From: JABAQJ01 sp046327745
GTDB lineage: Bacteria; Gemmatimonadota; Gemmatimonadetes; Gemmatimonadales; Gemmatimonadaceae
Assembly: GCA_046327745.1 (NCBI GenBank)
Contig: JAXLXV010000007.1
Location: 620,001 to 684,000, forward strand
Direction of reading: 5' to 3'
Length of the DNA stretch: 64,000 nt
How positions within the stretch are numbered: position 1 is the first letter of the stretch; each line of letters starts with the position of its first letter. Under the pieces are notes generated by a model. That model was not told where the DNA came from. It searched no databases and saw only the letters and a program-made list of their open reading frames with translations. This document shows, piece after piece, positions 8,778 to 17,540 of this stretch. Position numbers and translations under genes: made by a program.

Positions 8778-9020
8778 TCAATGCACCGTCATTGAATCGA
8801 CCGACGCCGCGTTCTCGTCGAACGACGCGGTATCGATCAGCGCCCGCAGATCATCCAGCGCTATGCGCCCTTCGAGTTGCGAAAGAGCGCGCTCGATGAC
8901 TTGCTCCAGTTCGGCCCGGGAGATGGACCCGGACTCCTTTAGTGAAATGAGGTGGCCCCATGCTTCGGGTGCAAAGCGACCCCGTTCGTGCGGCCCCTGT
9001 ACTCGTATCGTGGTGTCCAT
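8778..9020 (-). CDS. Short Smg/DUF494-like protein upstream of topA
   Basis: An 80-residue protein. The stretch RFAPEAWGHLISLKESGSIS followed by AELEQVIERALSQLEGRIALDDLRAL matches the C-terminal half of Smg (DUF494) proteins in pattern: a helix, a short loop, then an E-x-VIxRAL helix and an acidic I-x-LDDL segment. Full-length Smg in E. coli is about 157 residues, so this one lacks the N-terminal half. In gammaproteobacteria smg lies beside dprA and a topA-like zinc-finger gene, and here it directly precedes topA with two bases between stop and start. Its molecular function is unknown. It may be an intact short form or a remnant; the reading frame is clean and coupled to topA, which favours a working gene. 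Confidence 0.65.
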   Translation of the reverse strand: MDTTIRVQGPHERGRFAPEAWGHLISLKESGSISRAELEQVIERALSQLEGRIALDDLRALIDTASFDENAASVDSMTVH

Positions 9021-9136
9021 GTTCGGCTGCCCGACGCTTGCGCCTCGGGAATTTGCTCACTGTGCTCCTACGCCCTTCATCATTTTGTCGCGCACCCCTC
9101 ACGTCCCATCGCGCCATACCCCCCTCGACAGGTGAG

Positions 9137-9167
9137 GGGCGGGCCGGGCAACATGCTTGCCCCGCCC
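9137..9167. terminator. GC-rich hairpin downstream of aroK
   Basis: GGGCG at 9137-9141 pairs with CGCCC at 9163-9167 and GGGCAA at 9146-9151 with TTGCCC at 9157-9162, with a four-base bulge on the left arm. It lies 60 bases beyond the aroK stop and before the smg-topA unit on the same strand. No T run follows, so termination strength is uncertain. The surrounding stretch 9021-9226 holds no gene that I can support. Confidence 0.5.
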
Positions 9168-9226
9168 ACAAATCGGCCGCGAGCGGCGGAATTTCCCCAC
9201 CGCGGCTACATCTATAGATAATGGGG

Positions 9227-9802
9227 CTAACCTAAGGAAGCCCCTCCGGTCAACACGAGTTCCCGCAGAACGGTCACAACCTCTTCCACGGAAAGCACTT
9301 CCGTGTCCAGAATTAGGTTGGCCACCTCGTAATGCCGGGCCCGCCGCTCCAAAAGCGCGGCAATTCTACCCTCCGGATCGCCGCCGGCAAGTAGCGGCCT
9401 TTGGGCGACTTGCTCGCCCAGACGCCGGCTGGCCTCGCGGGCAGTCACGCGAAGGTAGACGACCCGCGCCACCTGCCTCACGGCCGCCAGGTTCTCTTCG
9501 CGCTCCACCCATCCTCCGCCTGGCGAGACCACGGACGGGGGCCGGGACAGCAAACGCCTCGTCTCGGCCGACTCCAAATCCCGAAAGTGCGCTTCTCCGC
9601 GCGTCGCAAAGATCTCCGAGATCGTCGTGCCCGCGGCGCGCTCGATTTCCGCGTCCAAATCAACAAAGGGGCGCCCGAGGCGGTCCGCGAGAAGGACCCC
9701 GCAACTGCTCTTTCCAGCTCCCGGCAGCCCCACCAGAATGATGTGCGGGCGGGACTCATTGGCTGGCGCGGCGTCCGCGCCGGGTCCGGCGCTACTTCCC
9801 AT
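9227..9802 (-). CDS. aroK: Shikimate kinase
   Basis: Phosphorylates shikimate with ATP in the chorismate pathway. The 191-residue protein has the Walker A motif LVGLPGAGKSS, the substrate-binding acidic motif VDLDAEIE, the EIFATRGEAHFRDLE block with the conserved Arg and Glu, and the glycine loop VVSPGGGWV. The lid motif appears as QRPLLAG. An upstream in-frame extension is possible, but the ATG at 9800-9802 gives a normal length and overlaps the aroC stop by 11 bases, typical of coupled genes. The first 18 residues are a small polar lead before the P-loop. The product feeds aroA (not in the window) and then aroC next door. Confidence 0.95.
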   Translation of the reverse strand: MGSSAGPGADAAPANESRPHIILVGLPGAGKSSCGVLLADRLGRPFVDLDAEIERAAGTTISEIFATRGEAHFRDLESAETRRLLSRPPSVVSPGGGWVEREENLAAVRQVARVVYLRVTAREASRRLGEQVAQRPLLAGGDPEGRIAALLERRARHYEVANLILDTEVLSVEEVVTVLRELVLTGGASLG

Positions 9803-10991
9803 CGGAACGCACGCGTTCGTCCACGCGCGCGATGTACGACTGCGTGTTGCGCCTGGTCTCCTCCAACGCATCACCGCCAAACTTCTCCAGCCACGCCTGC
9901 GCGAGCACAAAGGCCACCATCGCTTCGGCGATCACTCCCATCGCTGGTACCGCGGTGACATCCGATCTCTCGGCGACTGCGGCGGCCGGCGCCGCGGTCG
10001 CGACATCAACAGTCTCCAGCGGGCGCATGAGCGTGGAGATCGGCTTCATGGCCACGTGCAGCACCAGTGGCTCGCCGGTGGTGATCCCCCCTTCCATTCC
10101 CCCCGCGCGATTCGTTCGACGGCGCACGTTGCCTCGATTCGGATTCCCCGGCGCCGGCTCGATCTCGTCATGCACCTCGGCGCCCGTTAGGCGGGCGGCG
10201 TCAAACCCAAGGCCCACTTCCACTCCCTTCACGGCAGGGATCGACATGAGCGCCGCGGCCAAGCGGCCGTCCAACTTGCGGTCCCACGACACATGCGACC
10301 CCAGCCCGACCGGCAGCCCGTTAGCTACAACCTCGCAGATGCCTCCCAGCGTATTTCCCTCCCGCTTGATCGCATCGATCCGCGCCACAACGCGCTCGGC
10401 CGCTTCGGCATCGAGCATGCGAACGGGCGATGCGTCAGCGACTGGATTGAGATCGAGCGGCAAGGCGTCCGGACGTTTCGCGTCGATGCCGCCCAAGTGA
10501 ATGACGTGACTCCCGATGCTTACGCCGAATTCTCGCAGCAACTGCTTGCAGAGGGCTCCCGCGGCCACTCGCGCGGTGGTCTCGCGCGCCGACGCACGCT
10601 CCAGGATATCGCGCGCGTCCTCACGGTCGTACTTGAGCAGCCCGGAGAGATCGGCGTGGCCGGGGCGTACCCGCGTGACCGCTCGGCGACGTGGCGACGG
10701 ATCGCCGTCACGAACGGCCGGGTCCATGATCTCCTGCCAATTTGCCCAATCGCGGTTTCGGATCACCATGGCGATCGGTGACCCGATGGTTTCGCCAGCC
10801 CGCACGCCGGAGAGGAATTCCACCTGATCCTGTTCGATCTGCATCCGGCGTCCGCGTCCGTGTCCCTGCTGTCGGCGCGCCAGCTCCGCGTTCACGTCCT
10901 CCGCCCGAATAGGGAGCCCGGCCGGCATCCCTTCCAGGATGCACACCAAACCGGGTCCATGAGACTCTCCTGCGGTGGTAAAGCGAAGCAT
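9792..10991 (-). CDS. aroC: Chorismate synthase
   Basis: Last enzyme of the shikimate pathway; uses reduced FMN to convert EPSP to chorismate. The 399 residues begin MLRFTTAGESHGPGL, the conserved N-terminus with the active-site His, and contain GRGRRMQIEQD, RVRPGHADL, ASARETTARVAAGALCKQLL and the C-terminal FMN and substrate blocks NRAGGMEGGITTG and RSDVTAVPAMGVIAEAM. Upstream in-frame codons exist but the ATG at 10989-10991 starts exactly at the family N-terminus. It overlaps aroK, so both are one unit. The hairpin at 11008-11034 just upstream closes off the pilus gene cluster. Confidence 0.97.
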   Translation of the reverse strand: MLRFTTAGESHGPGLVCILEGMPAGLPIRAEDVNAELARRQQGHGRGRRMQIEQDQVEFLSGVRAGETIGSPIAMVIRNRDWANWQEIMDPAVRDGDPSPRRRAVTRVRPGHADLSGLLKYDREDARDILERASARETTARVAAGALCKQLLREFGVSIGSHVIHLGGIDAKRPDALPLDLNPVADASPVRMLDAEAAERVVARIDAIKREGNTLGGICEVVANGLPVGLGSHVSWDRKLDGRLAAALMSIPAVKGVEVGLGFDAARLTGAEVHDEIEPAPGNPNRGNVRRRTNRAGGMEGGITTGEPLVLHVAMKPISTLMRPLETVDVATAAPAAAVAERSDVTAVPAMGVIAEAMVAFVLAQAWLEKFGGDALEETRRNTQSYIARVDERVRSDGK

Positions 10992-11007
10992 GGGTCTCCA
11001 CAAACGA

Positions 11008-11034
11008 CGAGCCCGGCCAAGGAGGCCGGGCTCG
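11008..11034. terminator. Intrinsic-type hairpin at the end of the pilus cluster
   Basis: Perfect 11-bp stem CGAGCCCGGCC (11008-11018) and GGCCGGGCTCG (11024-11034) with a 5-base loop. It lies 32 bases downstream of the large lipoprotein gene and just before aroC on the minus strand, followed by TCGTTTG. It probably separates the pil operon from aroCK. Confidence 0.75.
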
Positions 11035-11066
11035 CGTGACTTGAAGTCGTTGCGCTATCGACGCGT

Positions 11067-13520
11067 CTAGTGGCTGACGTTGTCGATGTCTCCTGTGCGT
11101 ACATCTATGACGATCACACCCTCTGCGGTCAAGCCGAAGAGCTTCACGACCAGCGTGTTGTCTGCTGAGAGTTCGGCAGCGGTCGGCAGGACGGCGCGGA
11201 GTGGGCCATAGAGGTTGGCACGGATCGGGATGCGCCCGCGCAACCGGTAGGAGTAGCTGTCGACGATCTGGATCGACTTGTCACCCGAAGCCACGAAGAC
11301 CACGCGCTGACTGGCGTCGGCGCTGTTTTCATCGGAGTTCAGCGGGTGGAAGGCAATGCCAGCACCAGTGTTGAAGGTGGCGTATTTGCCCTGCAATCGC
11401 AGCGATGAGTCGGCGAAGAAGGTCTCAACGCCGTGCACACCGATGTTGTTGCTGTTGCGATTGATGTCGAGCCCGTAGACCTTGTCGGACGCGTTGTTGG
11501 TAAGGTCGACCACTTCCATTGGCGCAGAGTACTGCGCGCCGTTGGCAGGCGTGCCGCTCGGATCGTACACCAGAAGTACGCGACCCGCGCGGTTGCCGGT
11601 GTTCGCTTCACCGAAGGCGACGCGACGACGGTCGCCACCCACTGCCACGAAGTTCGTGTCAGGCAGGGCAAGCGAGGCCACGTCCATGTCCTTCACCGCA
11701 TCCAGGTTTCCGTTCACTGGCGCCGCACGCAGCGCCATCACGGCCGTCTCGACGAATCCAGAAGTTACGCACGTGCCCGTCGAGGGTTCCTGACCCGGCG
11801 TATGTTCGCAGATCACGATCTGGTCAGGAATGCCGTTCTGACCTTCGATCACGTCAACGTCGTCCGCGTTCAGGATCACATAGTGGCCCTTGAGGAACGA
11901 CCCATACTGCCAGATCTGCCGTGGTTCCGTGCGTGCATCGAGGAAGTTGTCGATGCGTCGCAGGGTACCCGGCGTGGCCGTCGTCGTCGGACGTGTGGAG
12001 TAGTAGAGCGCACCACTGGCCGACTGGGCGATATACTGCGGCCGGTCGGAGTAGTCGATGGGCGGTGCGACCTTGTACTTGAAGCCGCCCGACGCATCGT
12101 CCTTGGTGTAGGTGACGTCGAAGACATATTCGTTCGCCGTCTTCACCCGGCCCTCTTCGGCCCGGTTCGTCAGGTTCACCTTGGAAATGTTGGTACCGCC
12201 GGAATTAGCAACCAGCAGCAACGAGTTGCTGTTGTCGATGATCATGCCCCATGGCATGGCACCGACGGCCACCGCGGCGAGTTGAGCCAGCGTGGTGCCG
12301 TACGTAAAGGCTTCCACCTGGTTCTTGTTGATGTTGGAGACAAAGAGCGTGCTGCGTGCCGTATCGACCGCGATGTCGGCGCCGAGTGATCCTTCCGGCA
12401 GCGCATACGTCAAGCCGAACGCATAGACCACCGCATCGCGCTTGGCGAGTTGGTCGTCGGCAACCGGCACGGTCGCGCCCTGTGGCACGGCCCAACCAGT
12501 ATGGCCAGCGATATCGATCGCATAGGCGGTGATGCTCATGTTGCGACCGCGCAGTGAAATCGGCGCACCAAAGCGCTTGCGGCGCGTCACGAGCTGCGAT
12601 GGCGTCGTGAGCGTATCGGCGCTTCGATACAGGATGGTCCCCGCCGAGTCCTTGGCGATGAAGCCAATGACCTTGATGATGCCATCCGCATCACGCGCTT
12701 GCACGTCGATGGAATCCGGCGTTTCAAGGCGTGGCGGCACCGTCTGGTAGACCAGCGGCGGCAACACGTCGGCGCCCGGAGACTGGACCCGAACCGTGAT
12801 CGGCGTGCCGTTGGTGCGCAGGCCGTCGCGATTCTCGGCGAACGGGGTGATGACGAATGACGAGCCGGCCGCGGCGCTACCTGGCACCGTGATCAAGTAC
12901 GTCAACGTGTCGATCTTGGGCAGCGGCAGTGGGAACAGCGTGCTGTCCGACTTGGCCGCCACGCCCGTCGCCCGATAACCAGCCTTGGTGATGCCGGTGG
13001 AGTCGGTGATGATCAGGTCGAACGAATAGGTCCCGCCGATGATGACGGTGGCCGGCGGCTGATTGAACGCCATCTTGGGGACGTTCGGATCATACGCGGT
13101 GGCCTGCGCCTCGCTGCTGGACGAATTGCCAGCACCGTCTTGCGCCTGCGTCACGACCGTAATCGCCTGACCGGCGCGGACGCCCGCCAAGGTCACGTTC
13201 ATGGTGCGCGTGTAGGCGGTCGCCGACACCGGGAACGTGGTGGTATCTGCCTTGATCACGGCGGTATCGGCGAAGACCCGCGTGATGATCTTCAGCAACG
13301 CTGCGTTGTCGCTGGCGACCACCTTTACTTGCAAGGGTGATCGCACCGACACCGAGTCGAAACCCTGAGACCCGACAGCGCTTTCGATGTCGACTGACAC
13401 CGTGGGGATGATGCGGTCGGAGGTCACCGACGCGACCTGGGTCGCGTCGCAGCTCACGAGCGTGAGCACGGCACAGATGCCGGTGGCCGCCGAAACCGCG
13501 CGATGGATAGTATGCCTCAT
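11067..13520 (-). CDS. Large Ig-like/beta-propeller lipoprotein, last gene of the pil operon
   Basis: An 817-residue exported protein that I cannot assign to a named family. The signal sequence ends in the lipobox-like LTLVSC, so it is probably lipid-anchored. The first half looks like two or three Ig-like beta modules (repeated spacing of PTVSVDIES, PATVIIGGTYSFDLIITDST and PPRLETPDSIDVQARDADG). The second half has propeller-like repeats such as AVDTARSTLFVSNINKNQVE and MIIDNSNSLLLVANSGGTNI. The ATG at 13518-13520 has GGAG eight bases upstream. It starts 20 bases after the pilQ stop and before a terminator, so it should be co-transcribed with pilMNOPQ. A role at the pilus tip, secretin or surface adhesion is inference from position only. 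Confidence 0.8.
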   Translation of the reverse strand: MRHTIHRAVSAATGICAVLTLVSCDATQVASVTSDRIIPTVSVDIESAVGSQGFDSVSVRSPLQVKVVASDNAALLKIITRVFADTAVIKADTTTFPVSATAYTRTMNVTLAGVRAGQAITVVTQAQDGAGNSSSSEAQATAYDPNVPKMAFNQPPATVIIGGTYSFDLIITDSTGITKAGYRATGVAAKSDSTLFPLPLPKIDTLTYLITVPGSAAAGSSFVITPFAENRDGLRTNGTPITVRVQSPGADVLPPLVYQTVPPRLETPDSIDVQARDADGIIKVIGFIAKDSAGTILYRSADTLTTPSQLVTRRKRFGAPISLRGRNMSITAYAIDIAGHTGWAVPQGATVPVADDQLAKRDAVVYAFGLTYALPEGSLGADIAVDTARSTLFVSNINKNQVEAFTYGTTLAQLAAVAVGAMPWGMIIDNSNSLLLVANSGGTNISKVNLTNRAEEGRVKTANEYVFDVTYTKDDASGGFKYKVAPPIDYSDRPQYIAQSASGALYYSTRPTTTATPGTLRRIDNFLDARTEPRQIWQYGSFLKGHYVILNADDVDVIEGQNGIPDQIVICEHTPGQEPSTGTCVTSGFVETAVMALRAAPVNGNLDAVKDMDVASLALPDTNFVAVGGDRRRVAFGEANTGNRAGRVLLVYDPSGTPANGAQYSAPMEVVDLTNNASDKVYGLDINRNSNNIGVHGVETFFADSSLRLQGKYATFNTGAGIAFHPLNSDENSADASQRVVFVASGDKSIQIVDSYSYRLRGRIPIRANLYGPLRAVLPTAAELSADNTLVVKLFGLTAEGVIVIDVRTGDIDNVSH

Positions 13521-13540
13521 CGTGATGGCTCCGTGGTTGC

Positions 13541-15577
13541 TCACTCGTTGTTGCCGCCGGGGGGACGAACCGGCTCGCCGTCATCGATGATGTGCGGCGT
13601 GATCAGGATCAGCAGGTCCTTCTTGTCCTCCTGCTCATCGTACTGTGAGAAAAGCTTGCCTAACAGCGGAAGATCGCCGAGGATCGGGATCCCGCTGCGG
13701 TTCTTAACGATCTGCGTCTGCGTCAGGCCGCCGATGACGGCGGTTTCCCCGTCGCGAACCAGCAGCTGCGTGCGGGCGTTTCGCTTGTCGATGAAGAAGC
13801 CAAGATCGCCACCGACGACGCGCAGTTCCGACTGCTCAGCTTCGATCTTCATGCTGATCTGCCGGTTGTTCGTGATGTGCGGCGTGACCGTCAGGATGAT
13901 ACCGGTTTCCTTGAATTGCACGTTCGCGCGCACCGGCTGACCAATCTGGGCCGCGGATCCGGCGTCGATCACGCGCACCGGGGTTTCTTGCCCAACCAGG
14001 ATCCGGGCTTCGCGATTGTCCAGCGTCACGACGCTCGGCTCGGCCTGGATGTCCGAGAGGTTCTGCGAACGCAAGGCGTCGATGAATGACGTGAGCGTGA
14101 AGTTGCCCAGCGCGGTGGTGAAGAGCAGGTTGAGCGCCGCGCCCTGCTTGTACTTGCGTGAGGCGTTGGCCACACCCGCCAGGGCGTCGCCGCCTAACGT
14201 GATACGTCCTTCCTTGTCATCGGTCTGCGTGCCGTCGCCACCTGGGCGCGCCCGCGGGACCAGCGTATTGAAGTAGGCGGCCTCGCTACCCAAGTCGTAG
14301 CTGATACCCAGTTGTTCGACCTGCGTGCGGGACACCGAAATGACCTTCGCCTTGAGGGCGACTTGCGGCGTGCGGATGTCCAGCTGCTTCACGTACTGCA
14401 GCAGGTCCGGCAGGCGCGAGGCAACTTCCGTAATGAGCAGCGCGTTGGTCGCCGAATCCGCCGCGATGTTTCCGCGGGTGATGCAGTTCGACGGGCCCGA
14501 GGAGCCTTGTTGCGACGAGGAGGACGCACCGGGGGCGCAGTCTCTCGACAGCAGGCCACGCACCGTCTCGACCAAGCTGCCGGCCGACACGTAGTTGATG
14601 GTGACCATCTGCGTGGTCAGTGGCTCGCTCGCCTGCTTCTTGAGGATGTTGTCGTAGGAATCGACCGTGATGATGCCTGACGTCTCTTCGCTAGCCGCCA
14701 AACCCTGCGCCTCGAGAATCGACTTAAGGGCGACGTCCCACGGCTGATCCTTGATCTCGGCGGTCACCGTGCCCTTGACCTCGCGACCGACGACGATGGT
14801 GCGGCCGGAGAAGGAGGCGAAGGCGGCCAACACATCGCGGATCTCGGCATCCTGGTACGTGACCGTGATGCGGGACTGTTGCGACTGTTTGGCAAACAGC
14901 GACGACTTGGCCAGGCTCGCCTGGGCGATCGGACGCGATGGCGGCGCCGCCTTGGCAGGCGCTTCGATCACGCCAGCATCGGCCACCTGCGTGGCAGCGG
15001 CGGACTCGCTCTTCTTGGTGACCGTATCCGGCTCAGCTGCATCGACGACCGATCCGGTCGAGACCGTTTTGGCTGCCGGCTTAGCGGTCGCGGTGGCGTC
15101 AGCCACGGCCGTGGCGACTGGAGCCATGTCGACCGAGTGCCAGGCCGCGAACGTCTCGCTGGATTCGAGCGAGACGCGAATGCCATTGTCCGTCTGTTGC
15201 ACGGAGTAGGCGTGTGGCGCGTTCAGGTCCAGCACCACGCGAACCACGTCCGTGCGGTACTGGGACATGCGCACGTTGGTGATGCCGCCGCGCACCTGAC
15301 GATCATACGAGCGAGCCAACGGCGTTAGCCGGGCTCCGCTGATGTCGAGGACGATGCGGTCGGGCGATGGCACCGTGAAGTCTTGCACCGTGACCGGGCC
15401 GGACACGGCGATGACGACATCGGCTTTCCCCTCCCCCGGGACGATGCTGAGCGCAGTGATCCCGCTTACCTCCGTCGCGGGGGCGACGGTGTGGCGCGGG
15501 GGCGCGGCATGGACGCGACTTGGACCGAGCGCCAGCGCTGCGGCCGCGAGGGCGACCAGCATACAGACTCGCCTCAT
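13541..15577 (-). CDS. pilQ: PilQ, type IV pilus secretin
   Basis: Forms the outer-membrane ring through which the pilus passes. The 678-residue precursor has a signal peptide ending VHAAP, an AMIN peptidoglycan-binding domain (about 40-145), a low-complexity Ala-rich linker, an STN/N0 domain with ITVTYQDAEIRDVLAAFASF (about 240-320), an N1-type domain, and the C-terminal secretin domain with GIPILGDLPLLGKLF and DLLILITPHIIDD. The start overlaps the pilP stop as ATGA. A Ser-rich insertion near SSSQQGSSG lies inside the N1 region. The length is normal. Order pilM-N-O-P-Q is the standard one. Confidence 0.95.
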   Translation of the reverse strand: MRRVCMLVALAAAALALGPSRVHAAPPRHTVAPATEVSGITALSIVPGEGKADVVIAVSGPVTVQDFTVPSPDRIVLDISGARLTPLARSYDRQVRGGITNVRMSQYRTDVVRVVLDLNAPHAYSVQQTDNGIRVSLESSETFAAWHSVDMAPVATAVADATATAKPAAKTVSTGSVVDAAEPDTVTKKSESAAATQVADAGVIEAPAKAAPPSRPIAQASLAKSSLFAKQSQQSRITVTYQDAEIRDVLAAFASFSGRTIVVGREVKGTVTAEIKDQPWDVALKSILEAQGLAASEETSGIITVDSYDNILKKQASEPLTTQMVTINYVSAGSLVETVRGLLSRDCAPGASSSSQQGSSGPSNCITRGNIAADSATNALLITEVASRLPDLLQYVKQLDIRTPQVALKAKVISVSRTQVEQLGISYDLGSEAAYFNTLVPRARPGGDGTQTDDKEGRITLGGDALAGVANASRKYKQGAALNLLFTTALGNFTLTSFIDALRSQNLSDIQAEPSVVTLDNREARILVGQETPVRVIDAGSAAQIGQPVRANVQFKETGIILTVTPHITNNRQISMKIEAEQSELRVVGGDLGFFIDKRNARTQLLVRDGETAVIGGLTQTQIVKNRSGIPILGDLPLLGKLFSQYDEQEDKKDLLILITPHIIDDGEPVRPPGGNNE

Positions 15578-16203
15578 TTCGAGCTCCCTGTGTTGGAATC
15601 ACCCAGCGCCAGCGTTTCCTGGCGGCTGAAGCCGAATTCTTCAATGGTGAACGTGATGAACTTCGGGTTGATAGCAGCCACCCGCATGCGGCCTAACGTC
15701 TGGCCGACACGCACGCGGTATTGGTCCTTGGTGTTGAGGTCGCGCAGGACGGCCACCGAGTTGCGACCGGAGGCATCGAAGGCGACGGCAACCAGCTTGA
15801 TGTCGCTGATGAGCGGCCGCAGGTCGCTGCTGCTCATGAGCGACTGGAACGGGTCGCGACGTCCGTTGCGCTCGTAGTAGAAGATTTCGCGTTCAAAGCC
15901 ACCCGACGCGCTCGTCTTCTCCGTTGCACCTGCCGAACTCTCGACTTCGCGTACCGGCACGGTATCTCCCTTGGCCGCCTCGGCGGGCTTGGGAGCTTCG
16001 GTGGCGGGCTTGGTCGCGGCGGCCGGGGCCTTCGCGGCTGGGATCGAGTCGGTGACGTTTTGCATCGCCGACGTATGAGCATTGGTCTGGTTCACCGCGT
16101 GCGTGGCGACCAGCTTGCTGCGAGCGATCGGCGGCGTCGACTGGGCGCCGATGGAGCTGGCGGCGAACAACGCGACGGCGAGCGCTGACATGACGCGCTT
16201 CAT
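15574..16203 (-). CDS. pilP: PilP-like inner-membrane-linked pilotin-type protein
   Basis: Connects the PilN/PilO inner-membrane frame to the PilQ secretin in the periplasm. The 209-residue protein has a signal peptide ending SSIGAQ rather than a classical lipobox, a long Ala/Pro/Lys-rich flexible linker (about 60-105), and a C-terminal HR-like beta domain with NGRRDPFQSL, ISDIKLVAVAFDASGRNSVA and YRVRVGQTLGRM, the pattern of PilP. It lacks the lipidated Cys of many proteobacterial PilP proteins. It overlaps pilO and pilQ by ATGA on both sides. Confidence 0.88.
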   Translation of the reverse strand: MKRVMSALAVALFAASSIGAQSTPPIARSKLVATHAVNQTNAHTSAMQNVTDSIPAAKAPAAATKPATEAPKPAEAAKGDTVPVREVESSAGATEKTSASGGFEREIFYYERNGRRDPFQSLMSSSDLRPLISDIKLVAVAFDASGRNSVAVLRDLNTKDQYRVRVGQTLGRMRVAAINPKFITFTIEEFGFSRQETLALGDSNTGSSK

Positions 16204-16796
16204 GACTTGCCTCCCCGCGCCCGAGGCGCGGTCTTCGACACGTACGTCTGCACTTCGAACTTGGCGTCCAGCGCGTCGTGCGCGCCTTTCTGGTTGCGAT
16301 TCGCCGTATTGGCGAGGGACACGTTGACCGGCGCCACGATGCGAGTCAGCGACCCGACGTTGGTGAGGAACTCACCCACGGCGTGGTAGCCGCCGGACAC
16401 CGCCAGCTTGTAGCGATAGGTGTCGAACTGGTCGCCTTCCACCACGGCTTCTGGTTCGACGGTGGCGATGTCCAACCCGACGCGACGAGCGGCGGTGGAC
16501 ACTTGCTCGAGCAGCGCCGGGACTTCGTTCCCGGTGGGGACGAGCTGCCGCATGACGTCGAGGTCCTTTTCGAACTTGGCGGCTTCGCCCTTCACTTTCT
16601 CGACGGAACCGGTAGCCATTTCCTTCTTGGCTGCGGCATTCTTGGCTTCAAGGGAGTCGACCCGAATCTCGGTCGCCGCCAAGGTCTCGCGCTTCGGCGA
16701 GTAGACGTAGACCCAGTACAGGCCAATCAGCGCCAGACCGATGATGCTGACGAGCGTCATCGCTTGATCGCGTTGGTTTTTCGGCAGGAGAGCCAT
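16200..16796 (-). CDS. pilO: PilO, inner-membrane alignment protein
   Basis: Bitopic inner-membrane protein of the type IV pilus that pairs with PilN. The 198 residues show a short cytoplasmic end (MALLPKNQRDQ), one membrane helix (about 13-32), a coiled-coil stretch rich in Glu, Lys and Ala (about 40-80) and a ferredoxin-like periplasmic domain with YRYKLAVSGGYHAVGEFLTN, a typical PilO signature. The start is two bases after the pilN stop; the stop overlaps pilP as ATGA. No anomalies. Confidence 0.92.
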   Translation of the reverse strand: MALLPKNQRDQAMTLVSIIGLALIGLYWVYVYSPKRETLAATEIRVDSLEAKNAAAKKEMATGSVEKVKGEAAKFEKDLDVMRQLVPTGNEVPALLEQVSTAARRVGLDIATVEPEAVVEGDQFDTYRYKLAVSGGYHAVGEFLTNVGSLTRIVAPVNVSLANTANRNQKGAHDALDAKFEVQTYVSKTAPRARGGKS

Positions 16797-16798
16797 CG

Positions 16799-17512
16799 TT
16801 ACCTCACACTCAGCGAAACGGGAGCGGTCGTGAGCGACGCCTTGTCGGGGCGCTCGTATTCAGCGTCGAGCTGGAACTCGGTGACTTCCTTACCATCGGC
16901 GATCACCGCTTCCGACTTCGCGAGCTGCACATTCTGGATGAAAGGCGACGCCTCGAGGAGCTTCATGAACCGCGTGAGCGCCTGGATGTCGACCGTGTTG
17001 CCGATGACGCGGAACTTCAGCGCCTCGGGTGGCGGCGGGGCATCGGACTTCTTCTTGTCCTTTTCGTTGCCCGGCTGTGCCGGTGCCGACGCCGGCGACG
17101 TCGCCGCCAGCGACTTGAGCCAGGTGAACGGCGGCAAGGCGCGGCTGACTTCGTCCATGATGTGCGGCCAGACGAAGCGATCGTTGTCGATCGTGCGAAT
17201 GATTTCGAGTTCGCGCACCACGGAGTCGCGCTTCGCTTCCGCGCGACGGCGCTCCTTCAGGATGCCGGCGAAACGCACAGAGTCGCGTTGCGCCTGGGCG
17301 GCGCGCTCCTCGAGCGACGACGCATGACGGGTCTGCGTGAAGTGCAAGCCCCCAATCGCCAGCGCCGCCACCGTTACGCTGCCCACGGCGGCCAGCATGA
17401 ACGGATCCTTGACCTTGGTCTGGACGTCGGCGACGACGGCCTTCAGTGAGAGGCCAGTCCCGCGCCCTTTCGATTTCTTTGCTGCGCCAGGCAGCAGGTT
17501 GATTTCGATCAT
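16799..17512 (-). CDS. pilN: PilN, inner-membrane alignment protein
   Basis: Partner of PilO; its cytoplasmic tail docks into PilM. The 237-residue protein begins MIEINLLPGAAKKSKG, carrying the INLLP motif known to bind the PilM groove. A membrane helix follows at about 40-60 (MLAAVGSVTVAALAIGGLHF), then a coiled-coil (EERAAQAQRD) and a periplasmic domain. A Lys/Asp/Pro-rich insertion (NEKDKKKSDAPPPPEA) divides the periplasmic part and is longer than in most PilN proteins. The gene follows pilM after 28 bases. Confidence 0.92.
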   Translation of the reverse strand: MIEINLLPGAAKKSKGRGTGLSLKAVVADVQTKVKDPFMLAAVGSVTVAALAIGGLHFTQTRHASSLEERAAQAQRDSVRFAGILKERRRAEAKRDSVVRELEIIRTIDNDRFVWPHIMDEVSRALPPFTWLKSLAATSPASAPAQPGNEKDKKKSDAPPPPEALKFRVIGNTVDIQALTRFMKLLEASPFIQNVQLAKSEAVIADGKEVTEFQLDAEYERPDKASLTTAPVSLSVR

Positions 17513-17540
17513 CGGTGTGACAGATCAGCGAGGGGAGGGC

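Noticed and set aside
11433..12389. A 318-residue plus-strand frame inside the large lipoprotein gene
   Set aside because: Antisense shadow rich in Arg, His and Val; the minus-strand frame has signal peptide, lipobox and repeats.
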